Shown here: piece by piece, positions 41,949 through 49,448 of the stretch
How the letters are laid out: each line of letters starts with the position of its first letter
Numbering within the stretch: position 1 is the stretch's first letter
NCBI GenBank assembly: GCA_947396885.1
Contig: OX377205.1
Coordinates: 57,818,969-57,882,968 of the forward strand
DNA length: 64,000 bases
Reading direction: 5' to 3'
DNA from: Heligmosomoides polygyrus polygyrus
Lineage: Eukaryota; Nematoda; Chromadorea; Rhabditida; Heligmosomidae
Program-made: the position numbers and the translations under genes
The notes under the pieces: model-generated
Databases searched by the model: none
The model's input: the letters and a program-made list of their open reading frames with translations, nothing else
Told to the model about the DNA's origin: nothing

Positions 41949-43637
41949 TCGGACGCCCTTTGCGTGATATTGGCGACACGTCTTCTGACCCCTCTCAACA
42001 CGACGTAGGTGACACCACACAACTACAACCCCCCCCCCCCATCCCCACACTTCCTCACAACACACTCCTCCAGCACTTCTGTGCAAACAAATAAACACAC
42101 ACAGACGTAGGATAGGATAGGACAGGATAGGATAAGACAATGCGGTTGTGGAACACTGGGTGGCTGGGAGCCAGGATCGAACTTTGATAGAAAGTTGATT
42201 CGCGAGCACGCCTCACAATCCCACTCCAAATGCGATCTTAAAAGAAAAAGTACTCATAGAGGGCAGCTGACTAGGAAAGGTTTGGAGGTCTGACATACGG
42301 TAGGCACGTAGTCAAACAAGAGCATCCATTCGGAGAATGCGCGGTGATCGAAGAACGAACACCTACAATTTACGATCCAAAAAGGGTTCGGTGACACTTG
42401 AGTAATATCGCTTTGTAACATTTTTGTTTGGCTTGGGTTTCGAACTCTAACAAATACCGCTCCACCGTTTCTCTTGGCAAAAAAACTTTTAAATTTTTGC
42501 AATCCTGAGCCAGAACGTGGAACACTACTGCTCACTTTATGGACCTTCATCGTCGAAGTGCACCTTCCCTGCCCAGCATTCCCACGTCTTTCATTCGTTC
42601 CCATGCGAGAACACAGCGGCATTAAGGTGTCTTCCAGCGCCACCTCTGTTCAACGACGTTTTCGCTCATTTGGAGGTGTTAATGGGAGCTTAATGCCTGG
42701 TACTGCGCCACCTGCCGTCTTCGCCGTCTGACTAACACTGGATGATAAAGTCGACTCATCAGTACGACGTCGTGTGCAATCTCTGACGCGCAGTATTGCA
42801 GTTCGCAGATAGTGGAAGAGGTCGTCTCCTCAAGAGCGATTTTGCGTCGGAAACGATCCATACTAATCACAGTCGGAAGAGTGCTTGTTGGATCTAGTGG
42901 AAGATCCGTCCAACAAGCACTCTAGCGGATCATTCCTCCAACTCACCGTATGTCACGAACAACAGCGAAAAGTTTCGGCTGGTCACGAGCTTGGCTAGCG
43001 TTCGCCAAAATTTGGAGTCAATCGCCTTCTCTTCTTGAGCGGTTATCTGAGCTCGACTAGGAGGAGTGGGTGGACGTGCCGAAAAAACTGAAAAGAAGGC
43101 ATTTCCCAGCAGCGTTACAGCACAGAAGCCCAGATGCAACTCACAGCATAGAATGACTGTGAAGATGGCAGTGTTCAAGACTGCAGAGGAGAGGAAAAGC
43201 CGGTTCAGGTCGGAGGCGACCTGCTCTCGAGTGCCGTTGGAGACGAGCATCGGCGGGATGAGGAATCCGGCCGCGATTCCCAGCTGAATTGGGATTCACG
43301 ATCGACGCCCACGCAGTGCCTCGTTCCTTCCCACCTGATTGCCGAATACGCCGGCTGCGCAAGCAGTCGACACCTCATTTGGTCCGAACCACACCGCTGC
43401 CAGTCGAGGTGGAATTCCCAGCGTGAACATCTGCGACGAGCCGACGATCGTCTGCCCTACGAATGTGATCCAGAAAGCGTCTGAAACAGAAGCTCTGAAA
43501 GACACTCCACGATCGTTCCGAAGAGTCTCGGCGCCCTACTAGGATTTGTGGAGAAGACTCGGATCCAGGCACCGATGGCGTTTCCTGCTCCGCCCATCAG
43601 CACAGACATGCGCAGCCCATACTTGTCCAGCAGATAC
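34215..43637 (-). CDS. FLVCR/SLC49-type major facilitator transporter, partial gene model (six exons)
   Basis: A multi-helix membrane transporter. The SLC49 family (FLVCR1/2) has been linked to export of heme and to uptake of choline and ethanolamine; substrate here is unknown. Six exons join with consistent phases and GT/AG borders: 43,637-43,540, 43,480-43,335, 43,283-42,947, 34,774-34,603, 34,522-34,412 and 34,320-34,215, together about 323 residues against about 555 in human FLVCR1. Family hallmarks are [37 protein letters not shown] then [14 protein letters not shown], and [17 protein letters not shown] ending LLNASAQ. The first helices and the terminal exon were not found. Introns are 51, 59, 80 and 91 bp except intron 3, about 8.2 kb and full of repeats. 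No stop or frameshift lies in the exons, so the gene may be active, though a pseudogene or assembly problem is possible. Confidence 0.85.
34412..34522 (-). CDS. FLVCR-like exon E
   Basis: 111 bp, acceptor CATTTCAG, donor CTCGG|GTAAGG. Encodes [20 protein letters not shown] and [17 protein letters not shown], two transmembrane segments of the second half. Enters and leaves in phase 2. Confidence 0.88.
34603..34774 (-). CDS. FLVCR-like exon D
   Basis: 172 bp, acceptor GCTGTCTCAG, donor AA|GTACGT. The first two bases complete the Gly codon split by intron 3, giving [18 protein letters not shown], as in vertebrate FLVCR ([10 protein letters not shown]). It continues with [19 protein letters not shown] and FLLDKFKRF. 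The agreement of phase across an 8.2-kb repeat-filled gap is the main evidence that exons C and D belong to one gene. Confidence 0.9.
34775..36852. other. FLVCR intron 3, proximal part: no recognised repeat
   Basis: Open frames on both strands at 35,050-35,419 overlap in antisense and have no family. At 36,321-36,363 there is a pair of small hairpins (CCAGACGCTCAAACGTCTGG and GGGGCTTCGCCCC) of the kind also seen in the 40.25-kb tandem repeats. Confidence 0.45.
36853..37020 (+). repeat. 42-bp (14-codon) minisatellite, first block
   Basis: About 3.5 diverged units inside a 160-codon open frame (36,620-37,102). Translated units follow the pattern [C/Y]DTSS....[46 protein letters not shown]. They match the units at 38,107-38,317 (DTSSE....LRDIS). 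Whether this was ever translated is unknown; it is sense on the plus strand and antisense to the host gene. Confidence 0.65.
37030..37990. repeat. Pyrimidine-rich minisatellite (CACTGGTCCCC type)
   Basis: Nearly 1 kb built of variants of TTCACTGGTCCCCCT, with interspersed poly-C runs such as CCCCCCCCCC at 37,268. Plus-strand translations give proline/serine-rich frames with GP(P/S) periodicity (for example [16 protein letters not shown]) that are by-products of the repeat. The block separates the two halves of the 42-bp minisatellite, so it probably expanded within or inserted into it. Long tracts like this are error-prone in assembly. Confidence 0.8.
37993..38345 (+). repeat. 42-bp minisatellite, second block in codon register
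   Basis: Units start at 38,107, 38,149, 38,191, 38,233 and 38,275, exactly 42 bp apart, with a further diverged unit at 38,318. The frame 38,102-38,311 stays open throughout and encodes repeats such as [14 protein letters not shown] and [14 protein letters not shown]. Earlier, more decayed units run from 37,993 ([14 protein letters not shown]). The consensus in DNA is CGACATCAGTGACACRTCTT onwards. Confidence 0.8.
38655..39593 (+). pseudogene. CR1-like ORF1 remnant
   Basis: Several frames together show a short coiled-coil-like segment ([20 protein letters not shown], about 38,905), then [20 protein letters not shown] with AYRLGRF (39,090-39,245) and [20 protein letters not shown] (39,350-39,410). 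This is the layout of the RNA-binding first protein of CR1/jockey-like elements (VV.GLPES, RLG, FIR.SLT..ER). At least three frame breaks. Confidence 0.6.
39590..40230 (+). pseudogene. CR1-like endonuclease remnant
   Basis: [20 protein letters not shown] (catalytic Glu in LTETWL) at 39,660, then a frame break, [14 protein letters not shown] at 39,995 (GDFN motif), [12 protein letters not shown] at 40,140, and a second break before the SDH motif, with VTFKLNI at 40,232. This is an apurinic-endonuclease-like nicking domain of a non-LTR element. About 0.1 kb around 39,830-39,930 is too diverged to read. Confidence 0.75.
40251..40575 (+). repeat. Tandem repeats of 132 and 153 bp with CTTCG hairpins
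   Basis: Units begin at 40,251, 40,383 and 40,536 (partial) with GGCTAGCCGGCTTCGCCTGC. They share GTGGGGTCAGAAACCCATCC and AGGGTCCCCACAACCCAGCG. The start forms a GCCGGCTTCGCCGGC hairpin, and the second unit adds GCGGGCTCCGCCCGC. They occupy the place of the deleted reverse-transcriptase core. Confidence 0.85.
40583..40990 (+). repeat. 163-bp tandem repeat, 2.5 copies
   Basis: Starts at 40,583, 40,746 and 40,909, exactly 163 bp apart (CTTCCCTGGTAGTGGGGTA; the third begins AACTCTGGTAGCGGGGTAG). Shared interior includes AAAATAGCAAAAAAG and CTACACAGTGGAAAA-type stretches. Minus-strand frames of 89-100 codons here arise from the repeats. Confidence 0.85.
41230..41769 (+). pseudogene. CR1-like reverse transcriptase C-terminal region
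   Basis: Encodes [13 protein letters not shown] (end of the reverse transcriptase), then [40 protein letters not shown] and [20 protein letters not shown]. This is the conserved tail following the polymerase in CR1/jockey-like elements and is homologous to the fragment at 15,902-16,195 (VNDLLLLYKIIHG, FYFINRTAATF). The catalytic YADD region is absent. The open stretch 41,302-41,769 has 155 codons. Confidence 0.78.
41866..41947. repeat. (AAT)n tract, CR1-like tail
   Basis: About 27 AAT units directly after the CR1-like 3' region. Such simple repeats terminate CR1/L2-like retrotransposons; a similar (TTA)n tract ends the fragment at 56,634-56,938. Poly-Asn, poly-Ile and poly-Leu translations are artefacts. 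Confidence 0.9.
41948..42020 (+). repeat. Minisatellite resumes after the retrotransposon
   Basis: CTCGGACGCCCTTTGCGTGA then GACACGTCTTCTGACC reads, in the same frame as 38,102-38,311, as [20 protein letters not shown], a further unit and a half of the 14-codon repeat. It is followed by a poly-C run at 42,031-42,041. Confidence 0.75.
42021..42876. other. FLVCR intron 3, distal part
   Basis: Around 42,110-42,135 there are GGATAGGACA-type short repeats. Near 42,170 (minus) GTTCGATCCTGGCTCCC resembles a tRNA box B, a possible SINE head. A 129-codon minus-strand frame at 42,254-42,643 has no family and no splice context. Confidence 0.4.
42878..42923. repeat. 15-bp perfect hairpin beside the exon C donor
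   Basis: AGAGTGCTTGTTGGA (42,878-42,892) and TCCAACAAGCACTCT (42,909-42,923) are exact complements with a 16-base loop, 23 bases inside intron 3 from the exon C donor. It could influence splicing, but it may equally be a small insertion relic. Confidence 0.75.
42947..43283 (-). CDS. FLVCR-like exon C
   Basis: 337 bp, acceptor CCAATTCAG, donor TACG|GTGAGT. Begins [20 protein letters not shown] and continues through a helix pair ([20 protein letters not shown]), a charged central cytoplasmic loop ([20 protein letters not shown]) and [19 protein letters not shown], ending TYG across the junction. It contributes the middle loop between the two six-helix halves. It leaves in phase 1 into the 8.2-kb intron. 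Confidence 0.9.
43335..43480 (-). CDS. FLVCR-like exon B
   Basis: 146 bp, acceptor TCTGTTTCAG, donor CAG|GTGGGA. Encodes [20 protein letters not shown] and [20 protein letters not shown], ending VFGNQ. The [15 protein letters not shown] segment is the most diagnostic part of the family. It leaves in phase 0. Confidence 0.9.
43540..43637 (-). CDS. FLVCR-like exon A
   Basis: 98 bp, acceptor GTGTTCCAG before G-TAT-CTG, donor A|GTAGGG. Encodes [20 protein letters not shown] then [12 protein letters not shown], matching the cytoplasmic loop and following helix of FLVCR proteins (human: LLDKRGLR). It enters in phase 2 and leaves in phase 1, so at least one upstream exon is required. None was identified in 43,640-44,000, where only a short hydrophobic stretch (ILHCVLFAGFALIAAL) is visible. 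Confidence 0.8.
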
Positions 43638-45030
43638 CTGGAACACTCCGCATGTGAATTGCTTGGGCGAATGAGCAGTCACAGATCATCGCCTGCTTCC
43701 TCCCGCACTCCCCCCCCCCCGCAATGCTGCGATCAAGGCGAAACCTGCGAACAGCACACAATGCAGAATAGCTGAGGATCTGATACGTTGAAAGCTCGTG
43801 GTTATGCAGTCTTTACGCACACTTTTTCGGCAGCCGCGTACGCAGCAGGGGCCAAAACAGCTTCGCAGGAGGCACTCATCCCCAGCTTTGCAGCCCCGCT
43901 CGATCGCCGACGCGGTTTCATTATCATTATCACTATCAGTTTCCATTCTAGATCCCGCCACGATCAGCTAGAGCCCAGGCAGAAACTGTCGGCAGCAAAG
44001 CAGCTGCAGCGGCAATAATGCCTCGATGTATTACTGCTGCTGTCTCGTTTGCGGCTGCTGCTGCCGCATTGGCGGCACCGCGCCTGCCGCTTGGGAGATA
44101 CATCAGCGGCAGTCCGGACTGGGGTAGTTTTGCCTCGCGCGGCGATTCTGCGTCTCTGCCCTATGCTTAAAGATAGGGCTGCCGCGTTGCCGCAAAAGTG
44201 TGCGTAGGGCTTCAGACATCCATCACATAATAGTGATCAGAAGGGTATGTCCGCTACAGAACCCGTCTCATTCGAAAATGGAGAAACTAATGCTAAGACC
44301 TGAAACTTCATAGCGGTGATTACTAGACAGTATTTGATAGGATGTAGCACAGTGTGCTCCCAACTCTAATATATCACGCATACACCAATAATACATCATA
44401 TTAGACTGAAAATCACAACGCTTCTGCTCTTCGCGTTACTCCCGAAAAGCTAGGAAAGCATTTAAAGAGAAAGCACGTTTGCAAAGTAGGTATGGAAGGT
44501 GATTGCAACATCGCATCGCCCCGGAATTCTCGATCAACTTGAAGACTGCAAGCTTGGCGGTGCTCTGCTATGCTTCTACCAGCCAATTGAACACTATATC
44601 TAAAACTCGCCTTTTTGCACATAGAATACGTTTTAGGTTTTCCTGCATGTATTCCAAAGTAAGGGACAAGATTGCTCTGCTTTAAGAGTAATAAGGGGCA
44701 TAGCCCTCTTGATAAAGCCTAGAGCAGCCACATCGCGCAGCATCACACGCACGGGTGGCCAAAAGAACGTGCATGGCTTGCCAGCTTTGGATTTTATCAA
44801 TTTTTTACAAAGTTATGCCTCCAAGGGTGGTTCTGAAGAGCCTAGGCGATGTGGTGTCCTGCTGCCGAATCCCTTTCTTAAGACTGACGGCGGCGACGTT
44901 GTAGAATGGAGAAATCTTAGTCGTGAACCCCCTGCACAGTATACAATGGATTCGAGTCCAAACCTTCGGATAATTAAATGGCTTCGATAACAACAAATTT
45001 GCTACCACGGTAGGGTGGTTCGGATAACGC
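43638..45030. other. Upstream of FLVCR exon A; GC-rich patch
   Basis: The missing amino-terminal exons should lie here or beyond. A minus-strand hydrophobic run ILHCVLFAGFALIAAL (about 43,715-43,765) could be a first helix but has no confirmed borders. From 43,980 to 44,200 GCAGC/GCCGC-rich palindromic DNA resembles that at 8,580-8,870. Nothing further to 45,030. Confidence 0.4.
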
Positions 45031-45219
45031 CCATTTTTAAGACTTCGGAATTCAGGTATCCGATTTTTTAGTTTCTCAGAGCTATGCGTCAAAAGGAGTC
45101 AGTTTCTGTCAACGTGGTTCAGTAATCTCTTTATCCGTTGACAGAAGCTGACTCTTTTTAATGCATAGCTTTGAGAAACTAAAAAATCGGATACCTGAAT
45201 TCCGGAGTCTTAAAAATGG
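45031..45219. mobile_element. MITE-like hairpin, 84-bp arms
   Basis: Arms 45,031-45,114 (CCATTTTTAAGACTTCGGAA onwards) and 45,136-45,219 are reverse complements with a handful of mismatches; the loop is 21 bp. The shape is that of a miniature inverted-repeat element of 189 bp. No clear target duplication was read: flanks are ATAACGC and CATATAT. Confidence 0.75.
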
Positions 45220-45913
45220 CATATATGAAATGGCATATATATAATATGGCGTATATCCGAATCATCCTATCGGGGTCGCAAGATTGTTCGGTAATCTCTT
45301 TATCCTTATCGACCGTAATACATACCGTAGCCAAGAGGCCCGAGCTCTTCTCGAGGGGCCTAAAATACAGTAGAGACATTACAGCAAGCACATTCTCAAG
45401 AATCTTTCCATCAAGGAATGCTACCGAGACAGAGATAAACCGAGCAAAGGTCGCCTTTGATCGCGACATTTTCCACTCTAGACTCAAACCATTCAGGACC
45501 TTCATAGTTCATTCCATTGCTCACACCATTTCTGCATACAGCATTCCAGCTTTTATCAAATAACATTTGTGAACTTTAGAAGAGCCTTCTTATTATAAAC
45601 ACCCAATGACATCTCGCTGCTCTTTTATTGTCCACTTTATCACACGAACTCGCTAGCACATCCTTTTGAGTGATACCTCGGATTCTAAAACGGGCGCTAC
45701 TTGCGATACCCCACGCGCAGGGGCAAGCATGAAATTCGATTTTCGTCAAAATGTACGACCTCTCCCCCTTCTGGTGCGGCTTTGGTAGGACTCCCTTGTC
45801 TCCGTCACTGTTTATTTCTATTCTTGTGTCTATTCTTCTCAGCAACCGTCTTAATATGCCTTGAATTCCTCAGCTTTTTATACGATTTCTGTGCCCGTAA
45901 TAAATAGTTCATT
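45220..45913. other. No supported gene
   Basis: Antisense pairs of open frames (45,179-45,563) without family. GGTAATCTCTTTATCC at 45,289 recurs from the hairpin loop at 45,120, hinting at a longer diverged element. Confidence 0.4.
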
Positions 45914-47447
45914 GCAGGTGTGGCTTCGACATTGCACAGACTTGTGCGCGCAGCTTCGCTCACCGTTGAAGACATGTTTGAGCACAAAACTGAATCCTTT
46001 GAAGTTTTGAATGCTGATGGTTCTATGGTTAAAAATAACGATTTTCTGCTAGCAGTCTTCCAACCAGTCATAACCGTTTCAATTTCTGCTGATTCTTCCA
46101 AGATGTCAAGGAATCAACGCATTTTCCTACCTGAGGGAGCGACATCTGCCTTTGAAACTGTACTCCACGAAATTTTGAGTGCTAGTTGCTAATCGTGACT
46201 TAAGTGCTTTCTCCACAAGGATTTTTCGATGCGTTCTTCGAGTCGGTGGGAGTCGCAATCGAAGGGTGGACTTGTCACGGAAATAATGTTCTCCCATCTG
46301 CAGGAAACAACGTAGAGAACGAAGCTTTGCCGCATAAAATTTAAAGCACCGGGTACTATACAATAAAAATCAATGTTGTTCCGTGTCAACCAAGTCGGAT
46401 ATCTGTGCGAGGTTGGTTAGACCTCGCACCGACCTCACTGGAACCATTTGACAGAAGTAATCGTACTTTCGAAAAAGCCTATGGCTTTTATAACCAAAGT
46501 ACCTTTATGAATTGCTCTCATCTGCCCTCAAACAAAACTTGAAAACAGATAAAAACCGTTTTTCACGGTTATAAAAACGGTTAAAAAAAGAATAAAACTT
46601 TTTTGTTTGATTTTCGACAAAGTCGACCAAAAGACGATCCCCTGCCTTGGATGAATACCTATTTTAAGAACGGTAAAAAATCATTTTTGTCCTATTTTTC
46701 GAAAAGTCATTGGCTTTTTGAAATGCGGTAAACTTACCGAGCTACCAATCTGTTCGGACAGATATCCGACTTGGTTGACGTAGAATTCCTTTGATTTTTT
46801 ATTGCACAACAAAAGGTGCATGAATTTTATGCGGTGAAATTTCGATCTCTCTGACGTTGTTTCCTGCAGATGGGAGAAAATTATTTCCGTGACAAGTCCA
46901 TTCTTCGGTTGCGACTCCCATCGACTCGAATAGCGCCTCAAAAATCTTTGTGGAGAAAGCACTTAAGTCGCTATTGGCAACAAGCACTCAAAATTTCGTG
47001 GAGTACAGTTTCAAACGCAGATGTCGCTTCCTCAGGTAGAAAAATGGGTATATGTCGCGCAGCTGAGCAGCATTGGTAGTTAGGAACGCGTAAATCAATC
47101 AGGCCGCATGGAATGGGCATGTCACTCAGAGAGGGAAAGTACAGTTGGTACCCTGATGGGCTGGCATGTGTTCGGTCTGCGCTCTGTTTGGTTACTATTG
47201 GCTGGCGCGCTCCCACCTACCAATGCTGCTCACCTACGCGACATGTACCGAAAAATGCATTGATTCCTTGACATCTTGGAAGATTCAGCAGAAATTGAAA
47301 CGGTTATGACTGGTTGAAAGACTGCTAGCAGACAATCTTTATTTTTAACCGTAGAACCATCAGTATTCAAAACTTTAAAGGATTCAGTTTTGTGCTCATA
47401 ACATGTCTTCAACGGTGAGCGAAGCTGCGCGCGAGTGTCTACCTGCA
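45914..47447. mobile_element. Foldback element F3, copy A, with a MITE in its right arm
   Basis: Left arm 45,914-46,407 and right arm 46,762-47,447 are reverse complements once 211 bp (the MITE and one duplication) are removed. Landmarks are GCGCGCAGCTTCGCTCACCG, CAGTCATAACCGTTTCAATT and CAACCAAGTCGGATATCTG (inner ends). The centre 46,408-46,761 is unique and AT-rich. Related copies lie at 59,830-61,480 and from 63,530. No transposase. Confidence 0.8.
47047..47249. mobile_element. 203-bp MITE with 8-bp target duplication
   Basis: Ends GGTATATGTCGCGCAGCTGA and the reverse complement of its right end, GGTACATGTCGCGTAGGTGA, giving a TIR of about 33 bp. GAAAAATG lies on both sides (47,039-47,046 and 47,250-47,257). 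The opposite arm of F3 at 46,110-46,135 shows the uninterrupted site. An 8-bp duplication with GG...CC ends would fit Merlin-like or hAT-like transposases; which one is not decidable here. Confidence 0.88.
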
Positions 47448-48177
47448 AAGAAGTAATTATTACGAGGTACAAAAATCACACAAAAAAGCGTGTGTGTCGT
47501 AAATTTTCGGCAAAAATCGAGCACCTCTCTTGTCCTTGCTTACGATTGCGCATGCAGGCTTCCTGAAGATCCCTAGAAGCTTATAGAAAGGTGGGAACAG
47601 GACGGTTCCACAGCGTCTAGTCTCAATGCTCTGCCAAAAGTTGCAGTTCAAAGGACTACTTCCCCATGATCCGATCGCATGTAGAGGTGAACCTCCACCG
47701 CTTACGTTGTCGGCCGCCGTCTCGGGGTGAGAGAAGGGAGGGGGACGATCCTGCCTGAAAGCGGCGCGGGCAAAGACGTGGGAGTGTGCCTGCGGGGCCG
47801 GTTAGCGTCGACTCACGTCGTGACACCCGCCGCACGCGCCGCTTCGCACTGAGCCAAGACAGCCCTCGCCACGGAGGCGAGGGTGGTCTGGCCGACCACG
47901 GGAGCCCGCAGATCGACCAGATTTTGTGTGATTACAGTCGACAGGGAGCTAGGAGGATCAGAGGGCTTGTGTGGCGGTCCAGAAATTGGGGTTGATCCGA
48001 ACCCTACCATCTTCTGTATTAGAATTTCGAGCACTATCGAATGAGCCAGGAAAGAATCTTGCCTCAATAACCCTTTTAGCGGCTTTTTTCCGGCGCTGTT
48101 TAACTTTGGTGAAATATCAGTTTTATTTATATCAGAAGCAGCTACGAGGCATGCCCCCAGGCTACTCATGTGAACTC

Positions 48178-48350
48178 TACCATCTTCTGTATTAGGATTT
48201 TTATCTTTATCGAATGAGCCAGAAATTATCCAGTCTAACCAGGTGGTAAGTAACCCTTAAGGTGACTTTGTAGGCGTTGTTTATTTTCGATAAATATCAG
48301 TTTTTATTCATATGAGAATTGATTGCGAGGCATGCTTCCAGGCTGAAATC
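48178..48350 (+). repeat. Local duplication inside the F2 left arm
   Basis: ACCATCTTCTGTATTAGGAT at 48,179 repeats ACCATCTTCTGTATTAGAAT at 48,005. The downstream ATCGAATGAGCCAG...CGTTGTTTA...AAATATCAGTTTT also follows in both. The right arm has only one such block. Confidence 0.65.
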
Positions 48351-49448
48351 GTGCAAAGAATTCAGTTATATGAACGAGAGACTCATTAGGAGAACTCCAA
48401 GTGCTCAGTCTTTTTGAAAACGACATTATGAGTGCGTAAAGCACGTTTCCAGTTTGAAACTGCAGGACGAGTTAGATTTGACAGTCGGTAGACCTCCTAA
48501 GAACACCTAGCAAGGAAAGGTTCCCAACTCAAGGTGAGCTTTTGCGATGCTATTTTGGCAGGATGTAGGGCCCTGTGAGCGGAGTCCAGAACCACAGCTA
48601 GTTTTTGCTGAACGCTCTTTTGAGGGCCTGAAAAGGAGGTGTGAAAGCGTGCGCGCAACCATCGTCAACCCCTACGACACTCCACAAGGTGTGCATCGGC
48701 GGCGCAGGTGGTGAGAGGCACGCCTCGTAGGAGCACACTGATGGGGTTTTAAGTTCGAGTAAGTACTGCTGAAATTTTTGCACATATTAGTTTGTTGTTT
48801 TTACGTTTTCTCATGCTCACAGGAGTCAATTTTAGACCACCAATGCTTTCAAAAAACCAAGGCTGTATATTTGCGCCTTCATGTGTGCTAGTTTTCCAAC
48901 AATGTCTATCTGCACCATATCATTTCTCTGGAAATAAAAATTGCTGTTTGGCTCTTCCCCTTTAGTCAACAGCCGTGGTACAAATCTATGAAGCAAGTAA
49001 AACACGATGTTACACCAACAGCATCTTGCAAAAGCCAGTGAGGAACAATCTTCTCCCTGACAAGGAGTGGCCACTTCTTCTTGACCACTTCTTCGTTGAA
49101 CACGCAATCCGTGGGTGCAGAGAAAGGTCCTGGGTGAACATCGACGTGCCCAGCTGCCACCCACGCGTATGACTAACATAGAAAGGTCCCATTTTCATTA
49201 TACTACCTCTAACTTGAACCGCCTCTTCTTCCTGTCAGTCGATATCTCTATATGGCGTCCAGGAGGAATCCTTTCATGGCATCCGCAACCGCAATGTCTC
49301 TCCTTGTCGGGGAAGTGAAATTCAGCGTGAAGGTGGAAGGTATGTAGTCGTCCGACAAGACGTTCAGGTGAAAGCGATATTTTTAGCACACCTATGTACC
49401 GATATGGCTCGGGTCCATAATATTCAACCATAAAGAATGCGTATTTGT

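Noticed and set aside
41694..42008. Poly-Asn, poly-Ile and poly-Leu proteins here and at 56,802-57,129
   Set aside because: They are translations of AAT/TTA simple repeats at retrotransposon tails.
42254..42643. 129-codon minus-strand frame inside FLVCR intron 3
   Set aside because: No similarity to the transporter and no splice borders in phase with exons C and D.
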